The notes below the pieces were generated by a model that made no database searches, was not told the DNA's origin, and worked only from the letters and a program-made list of their open reading frames with translations. From Strongyloides papillosus (Eukaryota; Nematoda; Chromadorea; Rhabditida; Strongyloididae), in assembly GCA_005656395.1 (NCBI GenBank), contig SRSI01000050.1, forward strand, positions 1,302,001 through 1,366,000: 64,000 nt of DNA, in the 5' to 3' direction. Made by a program: the position numbers and the translations under genes. Within the stretch, counting starts at the first letter, position 1; every line of letters starts with the position of its first letter. Positions 13,206-23,800 of the stretch are shown here, in pieces.

Positions 13206-14337
13206 TTAATTAAGTAACTCGTAAAACAACAAATATGGTGAATATTTTTGATTACGATACAAACTTAGAACATCTACCGTGTACGTTGAAGCATCATCAT
13301 ATATTCTCCAATTCAGAGGATTATCAGACCTCATCCTATACGCCATGACATAATGACCCGATCCGATACTGTTCCCTATATGAATTACCATAGCATATAA
13401 ATAGTATCCTAAAAATTGCTGAGATACAAACTTTTCATCAGTATATTGTGCTTTAATTGAATCGACATCCTCTGTGTATTTTAGGAGTCGATTGTAATAC
13501 TCGTTATCATAGTATTTGCCATGAAAATAATGATGACTAACAGGAATGAAATATGGTATTGGGAAAGAACCCTTTATTTTCTTTATAAAACCAAAATTCC
13601 CGTGTTTTGAGTAACCTCGTGATGTGGCTATCCCAAATCTACATAGGTGTAGTATTAAATGTTCTGGTTGATCTTTTATCCATGGGTACATGAAGGCGTT
13701 TTGTTTTGAAGCACAGTGACTACATGAATATTTGTTTTCACCTTTTAATTGCTCAACATTAGCCCATCTAGTTAGACTCCATGAACCGTACTTCTCAGAT
13801 TGTTCATTGTAATTTGGATTTAAAGGAATCGTTAATATATTAAAACGTTGGTCTTTTAATGAAACATTTTTACAGTTTTGGCAGACAATCTTCTGTACGG
13901 ATGAAGCATTAAATGGGCTAATCAATTCACAATTAAGTTTACACTTCAAATACTCACGACAGTCATCAACTGCTTCAAGTAAATACAAAAGAAATTCTTG
14001 GGCATCCTGTTGACTGTGAACTGAAAATTTCCTTTTCATCCTCGTAACTGAACAGGTAAATTGTTTTAGGCCATTCGTATTCCCGTGCTCCATACTCGTC
14101 AATAAAATTGATAGGTGATGGATGACATCAAAAGCCAATATTAATTTCTAAATAATAATATATTTAATAATATTTATATGTACTTACGAGATTTAATTTA
14201 AAATTACTTTTATTGGAACTGAATAATTTGGATATTTTAGCGATTTCATGCTTGAAAGAGGAACATGAGTATAGAGCTTGGATTACGGAATTTAGATAAC
14301 ACGTATTACCATAATTGGGTAATCCAGGTCTTTTCAT
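13206..14337 (-). CDS. USP-family deubiquitinase (paralog)
   Basis: Two exons: 14188-14337 (5') and 13206-14147, with a 40-nt phase-0 intron, giving 363 residues. The ATG at 14337 is the first in frame; it leaves only about 12 residues before the catalytic Cys box (GLPNYGNTCYLN), so an extra 5' exon cannot be excluded. The QQDAQEFL box, zinc-ribbon pairs (CQNC, CSHC), the GENKY motif before the second pair, the His box (GSGHYV) and YDD are all intact. This supports an active C19 cysteine peptidase of the USP12/46-like type. It shares its intron position and an identical second-exon length (942 nt) with the USP nested in the neurexin-like gene, so the two are duplicates. The proteins have diverged substantially. 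Confidence 0.85.
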
Positions 14338-14440
14338 TTTATGGAAAATAGATACCAAATATAGATTGTGGAAATTTAATCTTTTTTAAAAATGTTTCAT
14401 ATCTTTTCGTTTTAAGATAAGTACATTCAATTTCGTGGGG

Positions 14441-14458
14441 GTGCGTTACTTCACGCAC
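14441..14458. repeat. Short GC-rich inverted repeat (hairpin)
   Basis: GTGCGT at 14441-14446 and its exact reverse complement ACGCAC at 14453-14458 are separated by six bases. They stand out in AT-rich surroundings, with a T run about 10 bases further on. The arrangement could fold in RNA or act as a protein site. The function is unknown. Confidence 0.5.
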
Positions 14459-14499
14459 TCTGCAATCTTTTTTTTCGTTGTCAGTTATGGAAAAATTTT

Positions 14500-15081
14500 A
14501 TTAGAAGAGTATTTGAAATTAGATTTAATGATATTCTGCTTTTGAAATTCGAAAATACAAACTGTTTCGGTAGTGGGACATTGAAGAATTATATAATCAG
14601 AAACCTAGAACTATGTTTATGGATTTCGTGATATAGAAATATTTGATACTCCGAGTAAGTCTTTTAATAGAGGATCAGGTATCGAATTCTCTCAGTTCAT
14701 GAACTCTTACACTTTGATTCAGGAAATTTCTCAATATTTATAAAAAACACAGCAAAATACAGAACGATCGGAAATCAGAAATATTTGTACGGTATCTGCT
14801 GATGATAGGATACATGAATATGTGAATTTATCGTCAATCCAACTATAAAGAGAGTAGTTATTCAAAGTAAGGAAGTAGAAGATTTCTGGATGAGAATTTC
14901 ATTTTCAATTTTTACAACACTAAATAATATAAATATTTTTACAAAAAATAAAGCATATCTCACACGTATCTTTACGGTATTTACGAACGATAATAATGAC
15001 AAGGAGAATGCAATTATGGTAGTATTCGATTGTTTCTTAAGACAACTGAAACTACATATGATTTCAGAAGTATTTATTTAA
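14500..15081 (+). pseudogene. Decayed F-box/LRR-like gene body
   Basis: Plus-strand translation gives several coding-like pieces in shifting frames. One, near 14520-14640, contains FNDILLLKFENTN and GTLKNYIIRNLELCLW, a leucine/isoleucine strand-turn pattern like the C-terminal halves of nematode F-box proteins. Another at 14890-15081 is open for 63 codons (MRISFSIFTTLNNINIF at its start). Stops and frame shifts separate them and no F-box precedes them. The segment lies directly upstream of two intact F-box genes, so I infer an old member of the same cluster. Homology by eye is weak. Confidence 0.3.
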
Positions 15082-15150
15082 AGTTGTTTTTAGAAACTTT
15101 AAAATTACCAGAAGTCTATACTCCTTTGAATTTTATGAAGCCGATTTGTG

Positions 15151-15213
15151 ATGAAGCCCAGAAAATCTGTTATACCTGATTTGTTAATTGAAATAATGTT
15201 TTTGTTGTTATAG
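15151..15213 (+). pseudogene. Relic F-box start peptide, copy A
   Basis: A 20-codon ATG frame ends at TAG (15211-15213). Its residues SVIPDLLIEIMFLLL match the start of an F-box (compare LPDNLIIRILSEL in the intact gene downstream). It lies about 580 bp before the intact F-box start. A related stretch (IPVLLVEIMFLLLL) occurs at the equivalent position upstream of the second intact copy, so it was carried in the duplicated block. I read it as the stump of a truncated F-box gene. A translated short leader is a less likely alternative. Confidence 0.4.
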
Positions 15214-15515
15214 TTCAAGATTTAAATCATTATTATCAGGAGTTGCATACATAAATAAATTGTTTCTGTCTCTTCATCACTGTTCATCATTTGTTACATA
15301 CATTTGTTTCATGTTTTTTACACTTTGCACTTTTGAATATATCTAAGCTTATCTTTTTTTCTATTTCGCAACATATTTGATAGTTAATAGAAGATTGGTA
15401 GACTCTTATTGGAATGAAACAAGAGTTCCTGAGATATCAAATTGTTCTTTGGTAAGGGTCAAAAAATATACACAAAAAAAACAACTCTTTTGATTCTATG
15501 CACCACTTACACCAC

Positions 15516-15524
15516 TATAAAATA
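15516..15524 (+). promoter_or_regulatory. Conserved TATA element, F-box copy A
   Basis: TATAAAATA is preceded by CACTTACACCAC. The same 21-base block occurs upstream of F-box copy B (TATA at 17701-17709). The distance to the start codon is similar in both (216 and 228 bp). Conservation in otherwise drifting flanks supports a core promoter. Confidence 0.5.
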
Positions 15525-15633
15525 GTCATTTTCTCGTGATGATGTTTCATTATGCAACAAATCTTATGAAATTGCAAACACTTCCCCACCTTATACACTT
15601 TAATTTGTTATATTTTGTGTTATTAGGGTTAAC

Positions 15634-15701
15634 GTGAGAAATTCGTATTTATTTTTCCTATACATTCTTTCAATCAAACTATTTTTATATCTTTTTTTCA
15701 G
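15634..15701 (+). promoter_or_regulatory. Probable 5'-UTR intron or trans-splice site, F-box copy A
   Basis: A GTGAGA donor after GGTTAAC and a T-rich stretch ending in CAG lie just before the start codon. Both elements recur in copy B (17819-17898, 80 nt). The exon upstream would begin right after another TTAG or TCAG, so one of the two acceptors may serve for spliced-leader addition. The structure is conserved but its exact use is inferred. Confidence 0.35.
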
Positions 15702-15731
15702 GGTTGTCTTAAACATAATTTTTTTCCAACC

Positions 15732-16915
15732 ATGGACTCTGAATGTTCTATAATGGATTCTAGTTCGAACGAGAAACACTCTGAACAACAAAACGGTATA
15801 TTTATACTACCTGATAATCTTATTATTCGTATTTTGTCGGAGCTCTCGTGGAAAGATATCCTTAATGTAAGGCGCGTATCGAGGAGTTTCTCCAATTTTA
15901 TTTATGAAAACTACCACCTATTAGATAGGAGAAAGTTAAGAGGCGTCTCCATAGAGTGTGATGAAAATTGTGAAGGATGTCCATTTTCTGTTGCGATTAC
16001 TTATGATGCTGTTGCAAGGTTCATGGTGTGGGTACCTTTACATTCACAATTTCCCAAGGTAGTAGTTTTTGATGACCATTAATTTTTTATTGTGATTTTC
16101 TTTTTCAGAAGACTATTAACTTTCAAAATGATGAAGAGATGTCCATATTCTTTAAAATGTTTGATATGAAGAATCTCTACAACCTTACAATACCTGTTGT
16201 TGATAATATTGACATTTTCGACATCTTGACCAGGTCTTTACAAATAGGAACAAAGATAACATTTTTGAATGTTTACAGGGTTGCGGAAAAGGATTTTAAG
16301 AGTTTCCGAAAGTTCGTTGGGAAATTTCCACGAATCAGTGATCTTTCCATCTATCATTTATGCTTTCCTTCAACGAAAGCGAAGGATGTTCAGTCGCTCT
16401 TACCCTCGTCATCCTTTAGGAAGATTAAAAGTTTTTCCATCAAAGAATGTCATAGAACAAAGATTTTGTCAGCTGATTTTTTTACTAAGCTTTTTAGAAA
16501 TAGTCCAAAAATAGAAAAGTTTAGTATTGGGTCAGGGAACATCGAATTTTTAAAGAGTGCTTTCAAGCAATATTTTACGGTGGAACAATCACGTCGATTG
16601 AAGGATAGATATTGTTACAAGGAAATCAGGCTTGAACTAATTCTTAATGGTAAATTCAAAAATCTTCGCAATAGATTCGAACGTCTTTGTATTGATATAA
16701 CAAATTGCTCAAGTGAACTCGAGAATGTGGAGGAAGTCGGTTATAAGGTGCGCACTATGGAATGGGTTGATTTTAAATATATTATGGACTGTAAGTATTG
16801 TCTCGAGGATCGACATAAAGTTGAGAGAATTGTTACACTACAAAGCTTTGACAATACTTGCCAAGAAATGGGTAAACCTCATTATTATTACCTTTCTCAA
16901 ATGACTAAAATTTAG
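15732..16915 (+). CDS. F-box protein, tandem copy A
   Basis: Exons 15732-16058 and 16109-16915 (50-nt phase-0 intron) give 377 residues. The F-box spans about residues 24-62 (ILPDNLIIRILSELSWKDIL, then RVSRSFSNFI). The rest, about 300 residues, is a Leu/Phe/Ser-rich region with conserved Cys near the end (DCKYCL) and no recognised motif. It may be an LRR-like or FTH-like substrate-binding domain. F-box proteins link substrates to SKP1-cullin ubiquitin ligases. Copy B downstream has the same structure and clear similarity throughout, including YHLCFPSTKAKDV against YHICSPSTEPKDI. This looks like a recent-to-middle-aged tandem duplication in a large nematode family; the substrate is unknown. 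Confidence 0.8.
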
Positions 16916-17700
16916 ATATGTACTTTTGTGATCTTTGTATCCTTATTTGGTTGTTCTTTTACCTTATAAGTTATGTTTTAAAAATAAATTATTTGTTAGA
17001 AAATGAGGAAATAGTTTTTTAAAGAGTGAAAAACGCGAATAGGTCGTTTTTATATTGTTTTTAACTTTTACTTAGTGAAAAATTCAAAATAGTAAATTTC
17101 TAAAACAATAAAAAAAATTTTAATGATTATTTGTATAGGTATTACGTTAATTGGTTATCAAATGATTTCGTTGCTGATTCACCCGAATCAATCTACATCA
17201 TTCGTCTTTTTTCTTAATTTTATTGATAAGTTAACTGATTTGCTACATTCTTAGTAATTTAATCTAATGAATTGTTAAACATTCTGAAATGAATACGCAA
17301 CTTAAGTATTTTTTGGTAAAGGATTACAATGTTATTGTTAACGGCCAGAAGATATCTCATACCTGTATTATTAGTTGAAATAATGTTTTTGTTGTTGTTG
17401 TCAAAAGTTTAGATTACTATCATCAAAAGAATGAGGATTATGTAAAAAAATAATTTATATCTCTTCATTTTTTTACCATTTACTATCTATAATTGTTTGA
17501 TGTTTTTAATGTTAACCTTTAAAATATATACTTTGAACCTATCTTCATTTTTATTTCGTAATATATTGGATAGTTAATGGAAGATTAGTAAACATTTAGT
17601 AGGATGAAAAAACAGTCCCCTAGATTTCAAAATCTTTTTGCTATATGTGTTAAAGAAATGGAACAAAGAATATTTTTTTTTGACACGCCACTTACACCAC
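16916..17700. other. Intergenic flank with duplicated F-box upstream block
   Basis: From about 17340 the sequence is a diverged copy of the region starting near 15150. It includes the GAAATAATGTTTTTGTTGTT stretch that encodes a relic F-box start (around 17352-17412, without an ATG), and then the TATA block. 16916-17340 holds the 3' flank of copy A and nothing else I can identify. Confidence 0.5.
17352..17415 (+). pseudogene. Relic F-box start peptide, copy B
   Basis: Plus-strand frame reading RYLIPVLLVEIMFLLLLSKV and then a stop. It corresponds to the relic at 15151-15213 in the first duplication unit, but the start codon has been lost. It shows that the relic predates the tandem duplication. 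Confidence 0.35.
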
Positions 17701-17709
17701 TATAAAATA
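17701..17709 (+). promoter_or_regulatory. Conserved TATA element, F-box copy B
   Basis: TATAAAATA is preceded by the same CACTTACACCAC block as at 15516. It lies 228 bp before the copy B start codon. Confidence 0.5.
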
Positions 17710-17928
17710 AACATTTTCTTGTAGTGATGTTTCAGTATGAAGTGAATCTTATTGTATTATGAATACTTTTCCACTTTATATAGTTAAATTTGTTCTTTTT
17801 ATTGTCGTCAGGGTTAACGTGAGAAATTTCTCGATTTGATTTATATTCATTTTCCCCGTATATTCTTCGATCCATATATATTTAAATATCATTTTCAGGA
17901 TTGTTTTAAATATAACTATCGTTCTACC

Positions 17929-19055
17929 ATGGATTCTATTTCGGGCGAGAAAAGCACCGAAGAACAAAATAATATATTTGCACTTCCTGATGTTCTTCTT
18001 GTTCGTATTTTTTCGGAACTCTCCTGGAAAGATGTTCTTAATGCAAGGCTCGTGTCAAGGAGCTTCTGCAATTTTATTCATGAAAATTACCACCAACTAA
18101 ACAGGAAAAAGGTATACGGAGCCCAAGTATCATATAAGAAAGAAGATGAAAGACATCCTTTTCATCTCGATTTGGGATTCTATGATGAGGAAGATGAATA
18201 TTTACCTGAATTTCCAAGTCCTTCTTACAACGTAAATTTTTTGGTGACCATTTTCATTTAAATATTCTTTTTTTTCAGAAGAAAATCAAATTTCAAACTG
18301 AGGGAGAGTTGTCTAGATTCATAAAAATGTTTGATATAAGGAGTCTCGCTTATTTTTATGTACTTGTTGATGATGATGATCTCGATATTTTCGAAATCGT
18401 GAGCAGGTTCTTTCAAAACGGAACAAAGATTCACTATTTTGTTGCTTGCAAGCTTGCGGAAAAGCACTTTAATAGTTTCCGAACATTCATTAATAAACTT
18501 TCATCAATCAAGGAGCCTTCTATTTACCATATATGTTCTCCTTCAACAGAACCGAAGGATATCCTCTCAGACTTATCTTTAGCGTCCTTCGACACCATTG
18601 AAAGTTTTAAAATCTTTGAATGTCATGAAACAAGAATTTTGTCAATTGACATGGTTACTGATTTATTTAGAAAGAATCCGAATTTAACTCATTTGGATAT
18701 TGGGTCAATGAACATTGAATTTTTAAAGAGTGTTTTTAAGGAATTTTTTACGATGGAGCAACCACGTAATATGCGGTGTAGAAGTGGTTATAATCCAATT
18801 ACTCTCAGACTACGTTATGGTGGTGAATTCGAACATTTTATTGATACTTTAAGACAAAATCTCAGTGAACTCGAGAATGTATGGGAACAGAGAGGTAATC
18901 CGGCCCCTTCGAGACATGCTATGTTTGTATCTGCTACGGATTGTAAGTATTGTCTCCAGAATAAGCATCAAATATCAAGATATGCTATTTTATGGAAGGT
19001 TGGACTCAATTGCCAAGAGTGGGATTATCGTTTTATTGCTCATGACCCCTATTGA
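17929..19055 (+). CDS. F-box protein, tandem copy B
   Basis: Exons 17929-18231 and 18279-19055 (47-nt phase-0 intron at the same place as in copy A) give 359 residues. The start is the ATG in ACCATGG, matching copy A. The F-box lies at about residues 17-55 (ALPDVLLVRIFSELSWKDVL, RLVSRSFCNFI). The C-terminal region aligns with copy A over its whole length, with shared DCKYCL near the end. Differences are concentrated after the F-box (an acidic EDEYLPEFPS stretch), consistent with faster change in the substrate-binding part. The likely role is an SCF ubiquitin-ligase adaptor. Confidence 0.8.
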
Positions 19056-19371
19056 AGGACCTCACTTAAATATATATTTTATGATTTTTTTTCACTTTTT
19101 ACTGTGATTTTTTTTTGTAAACTATGTTTTAGTAATTTTAATAATAAAGTATTTGCTACTATGATAAGAAGTAGATATTTTAGGGAACAAAAAACGTGTA
19201 CCATGTATTTTCGGTTATCTTTAACTTTTGTATAACAAAAAATTAAAAATAAAAAACTTCTATAGCAACAAAATAGTTTTAACAATTATTTTTTCGTTGA
19301 TATATCATAGGTTTATTATTAGAAACAATTAGTAACAATTTTCATTTAATTGAATAATGTATATAAATAAA
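19056..19371. other. Convergent intergenic region
   Basis: The 3' flanks of F-box copy B (plus) and the mu-like gene (minus). The sequence is AT-rich with AATAAA-type signals; nothing else was recognised. Confidence 0.5.
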
Positions 19372-20664
19372 TTAATACCGTATATTATAAATTCCATCAT
19401 CGACTGAGTACTCAATATTCGGATAGACAATATACTTATAATTTCTTTCAAAAATATTAAAATGCTTTATCTTGAAGCCCGAAACCAAAATACCATTCAC
19501 CTTAAAATGCACCACAATGACTCTTGGTATTTTTTGTTCCTCCTCAGCCTTTATTGATGGTAATAAAAATTCAACTTGCATACTTGCATTTGTCAAACCA
19601 CTAATATTCCTTAACTTCCATACAACTGTTTTATGTTTTGTGTCGTGCTCAACAACACCAGATGATTTGGTAAATTTCGGAGAATAAACTTCATTCCCAA
19701 CAGGAAGGATAACACGTATATAGTCTGCACGATTGTTTTCATTGTAATTTGTTTTTAATTGTAAATTATAACCAACTTTACACCTACTAATTGATCTCCT
19801 TATACAACTAACAAATACAATAGGCTTGAAACTTATATTTGCCGTTAAATGATATGACATCAATTCAAATATCCCTTCAGGTGGTATAAATCGAAGATCC
19901 TTCTGTAATTCAAATGCTCTTACATCAACACAATGATGCAAATTATAAGCTTCCAGTGAAAAATGACTTTTTTTATCCTCAACGTTTCTATTATAACCCT
20001 CACCAATATATTTAAATTTATCACACAATTTCAATGTTATATCAGGCATACCTGATAACGCAACATCAAGAAATACCTTCCCCTTAATATCATAATTTAC
20101 AGGTTTCCCGGATTGATTGATCGTTATACTAACACTCTCATTCAATAAAATATTAAAATTATTAAATTCATGTATAATATTATGAGCTCTCCATGATACA
20201 TGATTTGTAACTGCCGGTGGGATACGTTTAACAGACTTGTCCTGTGAACCGTACTGAGTAACATACTCCTTCAAGATTTCAGAATCCATAATCTGTGGAA
20301 GGCCAAAATCCATTATCTCGTCCATAATTTCATATATTAGTAAAGCATTCCTCACTATGGTATTTGCATCAACCACCGTAAAATAAGATTCCAGAAGGTC
20401 AATTAATTTGTATAAAAAAGTGTATGATAATGAGGCATTTGAATTGTCTTCCAGTACTGCTACAACAAAAATATTTCCCAGTGTCAGGTATAGAAATGTA
20501 AATTTATCTGATTTTAGTAATGGTGCATTGTTCCTACCAATATTTTTTATAAACAAATAATTAAACTCGGCAATAATTGTTTTATCGATGTTTCGATAGT
20601 TTTTGAGTAAAAGAGTATTTCTATGAGAATCGAGAAAAAATATAGCAGAGCAACATATTGACAT
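19372..20664 (-). CDS. Divergent AP-1 mu-like adaptin subunit, single exon
   Basis: 430 residues in one exon, close to the 420-425 of AP-1 mu subunits. Family landmarks are present: the longin-like N-terminal domain with YEIMDEIMDFGLPQ (residues 111-124), PPAVTNHVSWR at the linker, LSGMPD, FIPPEGIFELMSY, and a C-terminal beta-sandwich ending DGIYNIR. Mu subunits of clathrin adaptors bind tyrosine-based sorting signals. In mu2 the pocket uses an Asp two residues after a Phe and a Trp in a WVRY motif. Here the matching positions appear to be I172 (in FNILLN) and N416 (in PNIEY), so signal binding by the usual pocket is doubtful. The lack of introns and high divergence suggest an old retrocopy or fast-evolving paralog of unc-101/apm-1. 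The frame is fully open, so it is probably expressed. Confidence 0.8.
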   Translation of the reverse strand: MSICCSAIFFLDSHRNTLLLKNYRNIDKTIIAEFNYLFIKNIGRNNAPLLKSDKFTFLYLTLGNIFVVAVLEDNSNASLSYTFLYKLIDLLESYFTVVDANTIVRNALLIYEIMDEIMDFGLPQIMDSEILKEYVTQYGSQDKSVKRIPPAVTNHVSWRAHNIIHEFNNFNILLNESVSITINQSGKPVNYDIKGKVFLDVALSGMPDITLKLCDKFKYIGEGYNRNVEDKKSHFSLEAYNLHHCVDVRAFELQKDLRFIPPEGIFELMSYHLTANISFKPIVFVSCIRRSISRCKVGYNLQLKTNYNENNRADYIRVILPVGNEVYSPKFTKSSGVVEHDTKHKTVVWKLRNISGLTNASMQVEFLLPSIKAEEEQKIPRVIVVHFKVNGILVSGFKIKHFNIFERNYKYIVYPNIEYSVDDGIYNIRY

Positions 20665-20789
20665 TATAGTTTAAAAATATTTGATAATCGAATGTAATTT
20701 TCTTTTATCTTAAAAGACCATCAAAATATTTAAATATTCACTTTTATTAAAATTATAACAAATAATAAAATTAAGAAAATTTAATAAAT

Positions 20790-23789
20790 TTACATCCACG
20801 ATTGTTTAAGAGAATGATAATTGGCCTTGTATCGGGTAAGAATTGATCCCAACACTAAACTAACAAGTATAGCAATAATAAGATGATAATTAAAGTCATC
20901 ATGAAGCATATCAAATTTCCCAGAAGGATATATATAAGTACAATAGAGGTCTTTACCAAAAGCAAAGATGTGACTGACAGACTCGAGACCAGCTGAGTGT
21001 GAAGAAATCTGCCTTATCTGGAGGACAGTATTATTTCCGGTAACATATTGATCAGGGGTAAAAATAAGTTCTGGTATATATTGAACGAGTCCTTCTTCAC
21101 GTTGTTCCTGGGTAACATCAAATACACGACGACCATCCAATTGGCGTTTGGATATTTGAGCAATGCTACCAAATGGCATACCAACAAGAAGACTTCTTGT
21201 AGTTAGACCTATATCAGTTTTTGTAACAGAGAATGCAGTTACACCTTGTGGGAAAAGATAAGATTGGACAGAGAAGTTGCTTGGATATGATTTGGACCAT
21301 AAATTAATACTTGATACATCCTTAAATTCATGACCATCAAATAATTCAACAACACTCATTTGTTGTCTTCTTGTTTTTGAGTTATAAAACGACATTGCTA
21401 ACCAATTATCACATAATACCATTTTGAATGGCATTTGAGCACCCTTCAATTTGGAACTATAAAGTGTCTTACCAGTTATTGTATCAAGTATAATAACCTC
21501 TGTAACATGTTGAGTTTTCTTCGAAGCAAATGCGATAGCTATCATATGTGGATTTAAATATTTATAAAGCACATTATTATGGCCAATGACGTATCCTAGA
21601 GATTGTGTTTTTTCATTAACTTGTTTTCCAACAATATTTCCAATATACTCATCTCCCATATTCCTATTAAATACCCAAACAGTCTGTAAATACTTTTTCT
21701 TGAAATCAAATCTTGTACCACGTAATTGTCCTGTCTCCCTAGAAATCCATAATAAATAAAATGGCTTATCATACAAAGGAATGTCTGATTCTTTAAGAGG
21801 TGGATAATACTCAATATCATTAGGTTGTTCTCCGAAAAACAAAATAAGATTCTTCATTCTTTCTGAATTTTGTTTTGGAATCTGTTCAACTCTAATAAGT
21901 TTCTTGGAAATAATTTTTTGTTCTAAAATTTCACCTGTAATCATGTTGAAAGCTAGAATTCCTGTTTTTCCTCCAATTACACCATATGTAACGACTCCTT
22001 GATTACGGAACATTGATGAATCAGTTGTCCTTTGTATGAAGAATGGGAATATTAAATTATTTAAAATATCCGTTAATGGTACAAAGTTTGAACCAATAGA
22101 TATTTTCCATACAACATTTCCATTTTCATTATTAATTGCATAAATTGAACCTTTCAAAGTTGTGGCAATAATATATTTCTTAAATTTGAAATAATCTCTT
22201 TCCAGTATTTGGTCGTCATCAAATAATTCTTGTTTCTTATTTTTCAACCCACTCATAAAACCTGCCGTAGATAGAGTTTTAAAATTTATTTTCCCAAGAA
22301 ATTTAGAAACATATCTCAAATACTTTCTCACAAGTGTCTGACTTTGTTCTATCTGACTAGTTATACGTAAAGTAAAATTGCTAATAATACTTCCATCAGG
22401 ATTAGAAAATTCTTTCTCAAACAACATATCCATCTCCGAAAGTGGGAGATCAATAAAATCCGATTGCGAGATATATGAAAGATCCTCATACCTAGTCCAT
22501 TCATGTGTAAAGCTCTCCTCACCCGCTGTTTCATAGAAATCTATTTGACAATCATTAGCTACCATCGCAACAAATACACTGATATCACCATCAATTTCTC
22601 TTACTGTAAAGAAGATATCTTTAATACCTGAGTAGTTGTTTTTCATATCTACTTCTAGTGTTTTCGAAAATACTGGTTTTGTTAATTTATTGGCATTGTA
22701 AAGGACAAATTTGTTATTCTCCTCTAAGCACGCAAGATACCCTTTATCAGTTGTTGACATTACATAACAATTTGGAGATGATTTTTCAATTACTGGAGAG
22801 TCATTGATATTTAAGTCGTAAATCTTTGAAAATCCTTCACCAGATATCAAAAATATTCCGTTATTTGTAACACCTGATATTTTATTTACAAGTTTTCCAT
22901 CAACTCCTAGGGTTTTAACATCTTTACCGTCATAATATACTAGCTGAGTATTATCTTTTGTTTGGCAGAGAAGATACTTTCCAGAAACAGCACAAGTTTT
23001 ATGATTAACTACCATCTTATCTAGCTTTGTTATAGTTTGTGTTTCTAGATCATCTTTTTTGATATTAATTAAGCTGATAGTGTCGGCGGATGAAAAAACT
23101 ATATGATAGGATGATTCTGAATCTAAGACACCAATAGAAACTACACTTGTCTTGACATCTTTGGGTATATTATATTTGTTATGAGATTTTTCTTTGGTAT
23201 TTATAAGATAAACTATATTATCAAAAATTGCGGCAACATTATAATTATCTACGATAAAAATATTATAGTTTTCGACAGTGTTAGATGCTAACAATTCTTC
23301 ATAAAACATCTCGCCAGTTAACTTTTTGAATCCTCGTACAATACCGTCAGGGAATATTGTAAAAACAGCTAAACAATAAATATATAAAAGATATAGTAAA
23401 TTTACCTTTATTTGTTGAAGCTATTCTCAATTCATTACTACTATCTTCAAATAAGTGTCTCCAATCTTAAAAAACAAACAAAAAAAATTATATTAAAAAC
23501 AAAAATCAAATTTACTAATTGTCCCATAATTCATTGACAGTGTACTCAACGTATTATTATCAGAAGTAACTAGTATCAAATCATTAAGATTCTCATTCTT
23601 CCTATTAAAATTTTCAAATAACATTCCATTAGGGCAACCTATATATTTTTGTGTCCTAAAATAAAAATAACAAAAATTTCTAAATTACCCAACTAACCAT
23701 TCTGTTTTTAATGCTGCATCACTTGCAGAGGAGATGGATATGAATGTTATCAATAGAATAAACGGTAGGTATTTGTTACTTGAATTCAT
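20790..23789 (-). CDS. emc-1: ER membrane protein complex subunit 1
   Basis: Exons, 5' to 3': 23698-23789, 23516-23655, 23406-23465 and 20790-23368. The introns are 42, 50 and 37 nt, all phases agree, and the product is 956 residues. It begins with a signal peptide (MNSSNKYLPFILLITFISIS). A PQQ-type beta-propeller lumenal region follows, with GSIYAINNENGNVVWKISIG about a third of the way in. Next come the conserved EMC1 C-terminal domain (FPQGVTAFSVTKTDIGLTTR, DGRRV, PELIFTPDQYVTGN) and a single transmembrane helix near residues 926-944. EMC1 is the large scaffold subunit of the EMC, which inserts tail-anchored and multipass proteins into the ER membrane. A CTAG acceptor abuts the ATG, suggesting trans-splicing. 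Confidence 0.95.
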
Positions 23790-23800
23790 CTAGAATATCA
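23790..23800 (-). promoter_or_regulatory. Candidate spliced-leader acceptor at the EMC1 start
   Basis: On the minus strand the start codon follows GATATTCTAG directly, leaving no 5' UTR after the AG. This arrangement is common for trans-spliced nematode mRNAs. A cis-spliced UTR exon is the alternative. Confidence 0.4.

Larger units (their letters stand above)
14360..15141. other. Intergenic region with hairpin and gene relic
   Basis: This lies between the second USP gene and the F-box cluster. It contains a GC-rich hairpin at 14441-14458 and, from about 14500 to 15081, plus-strand coding-like fragments interrupted by stops and frame changes, listed as a pseudogene. No intact gene is visible. 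Confidence 0.45.
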
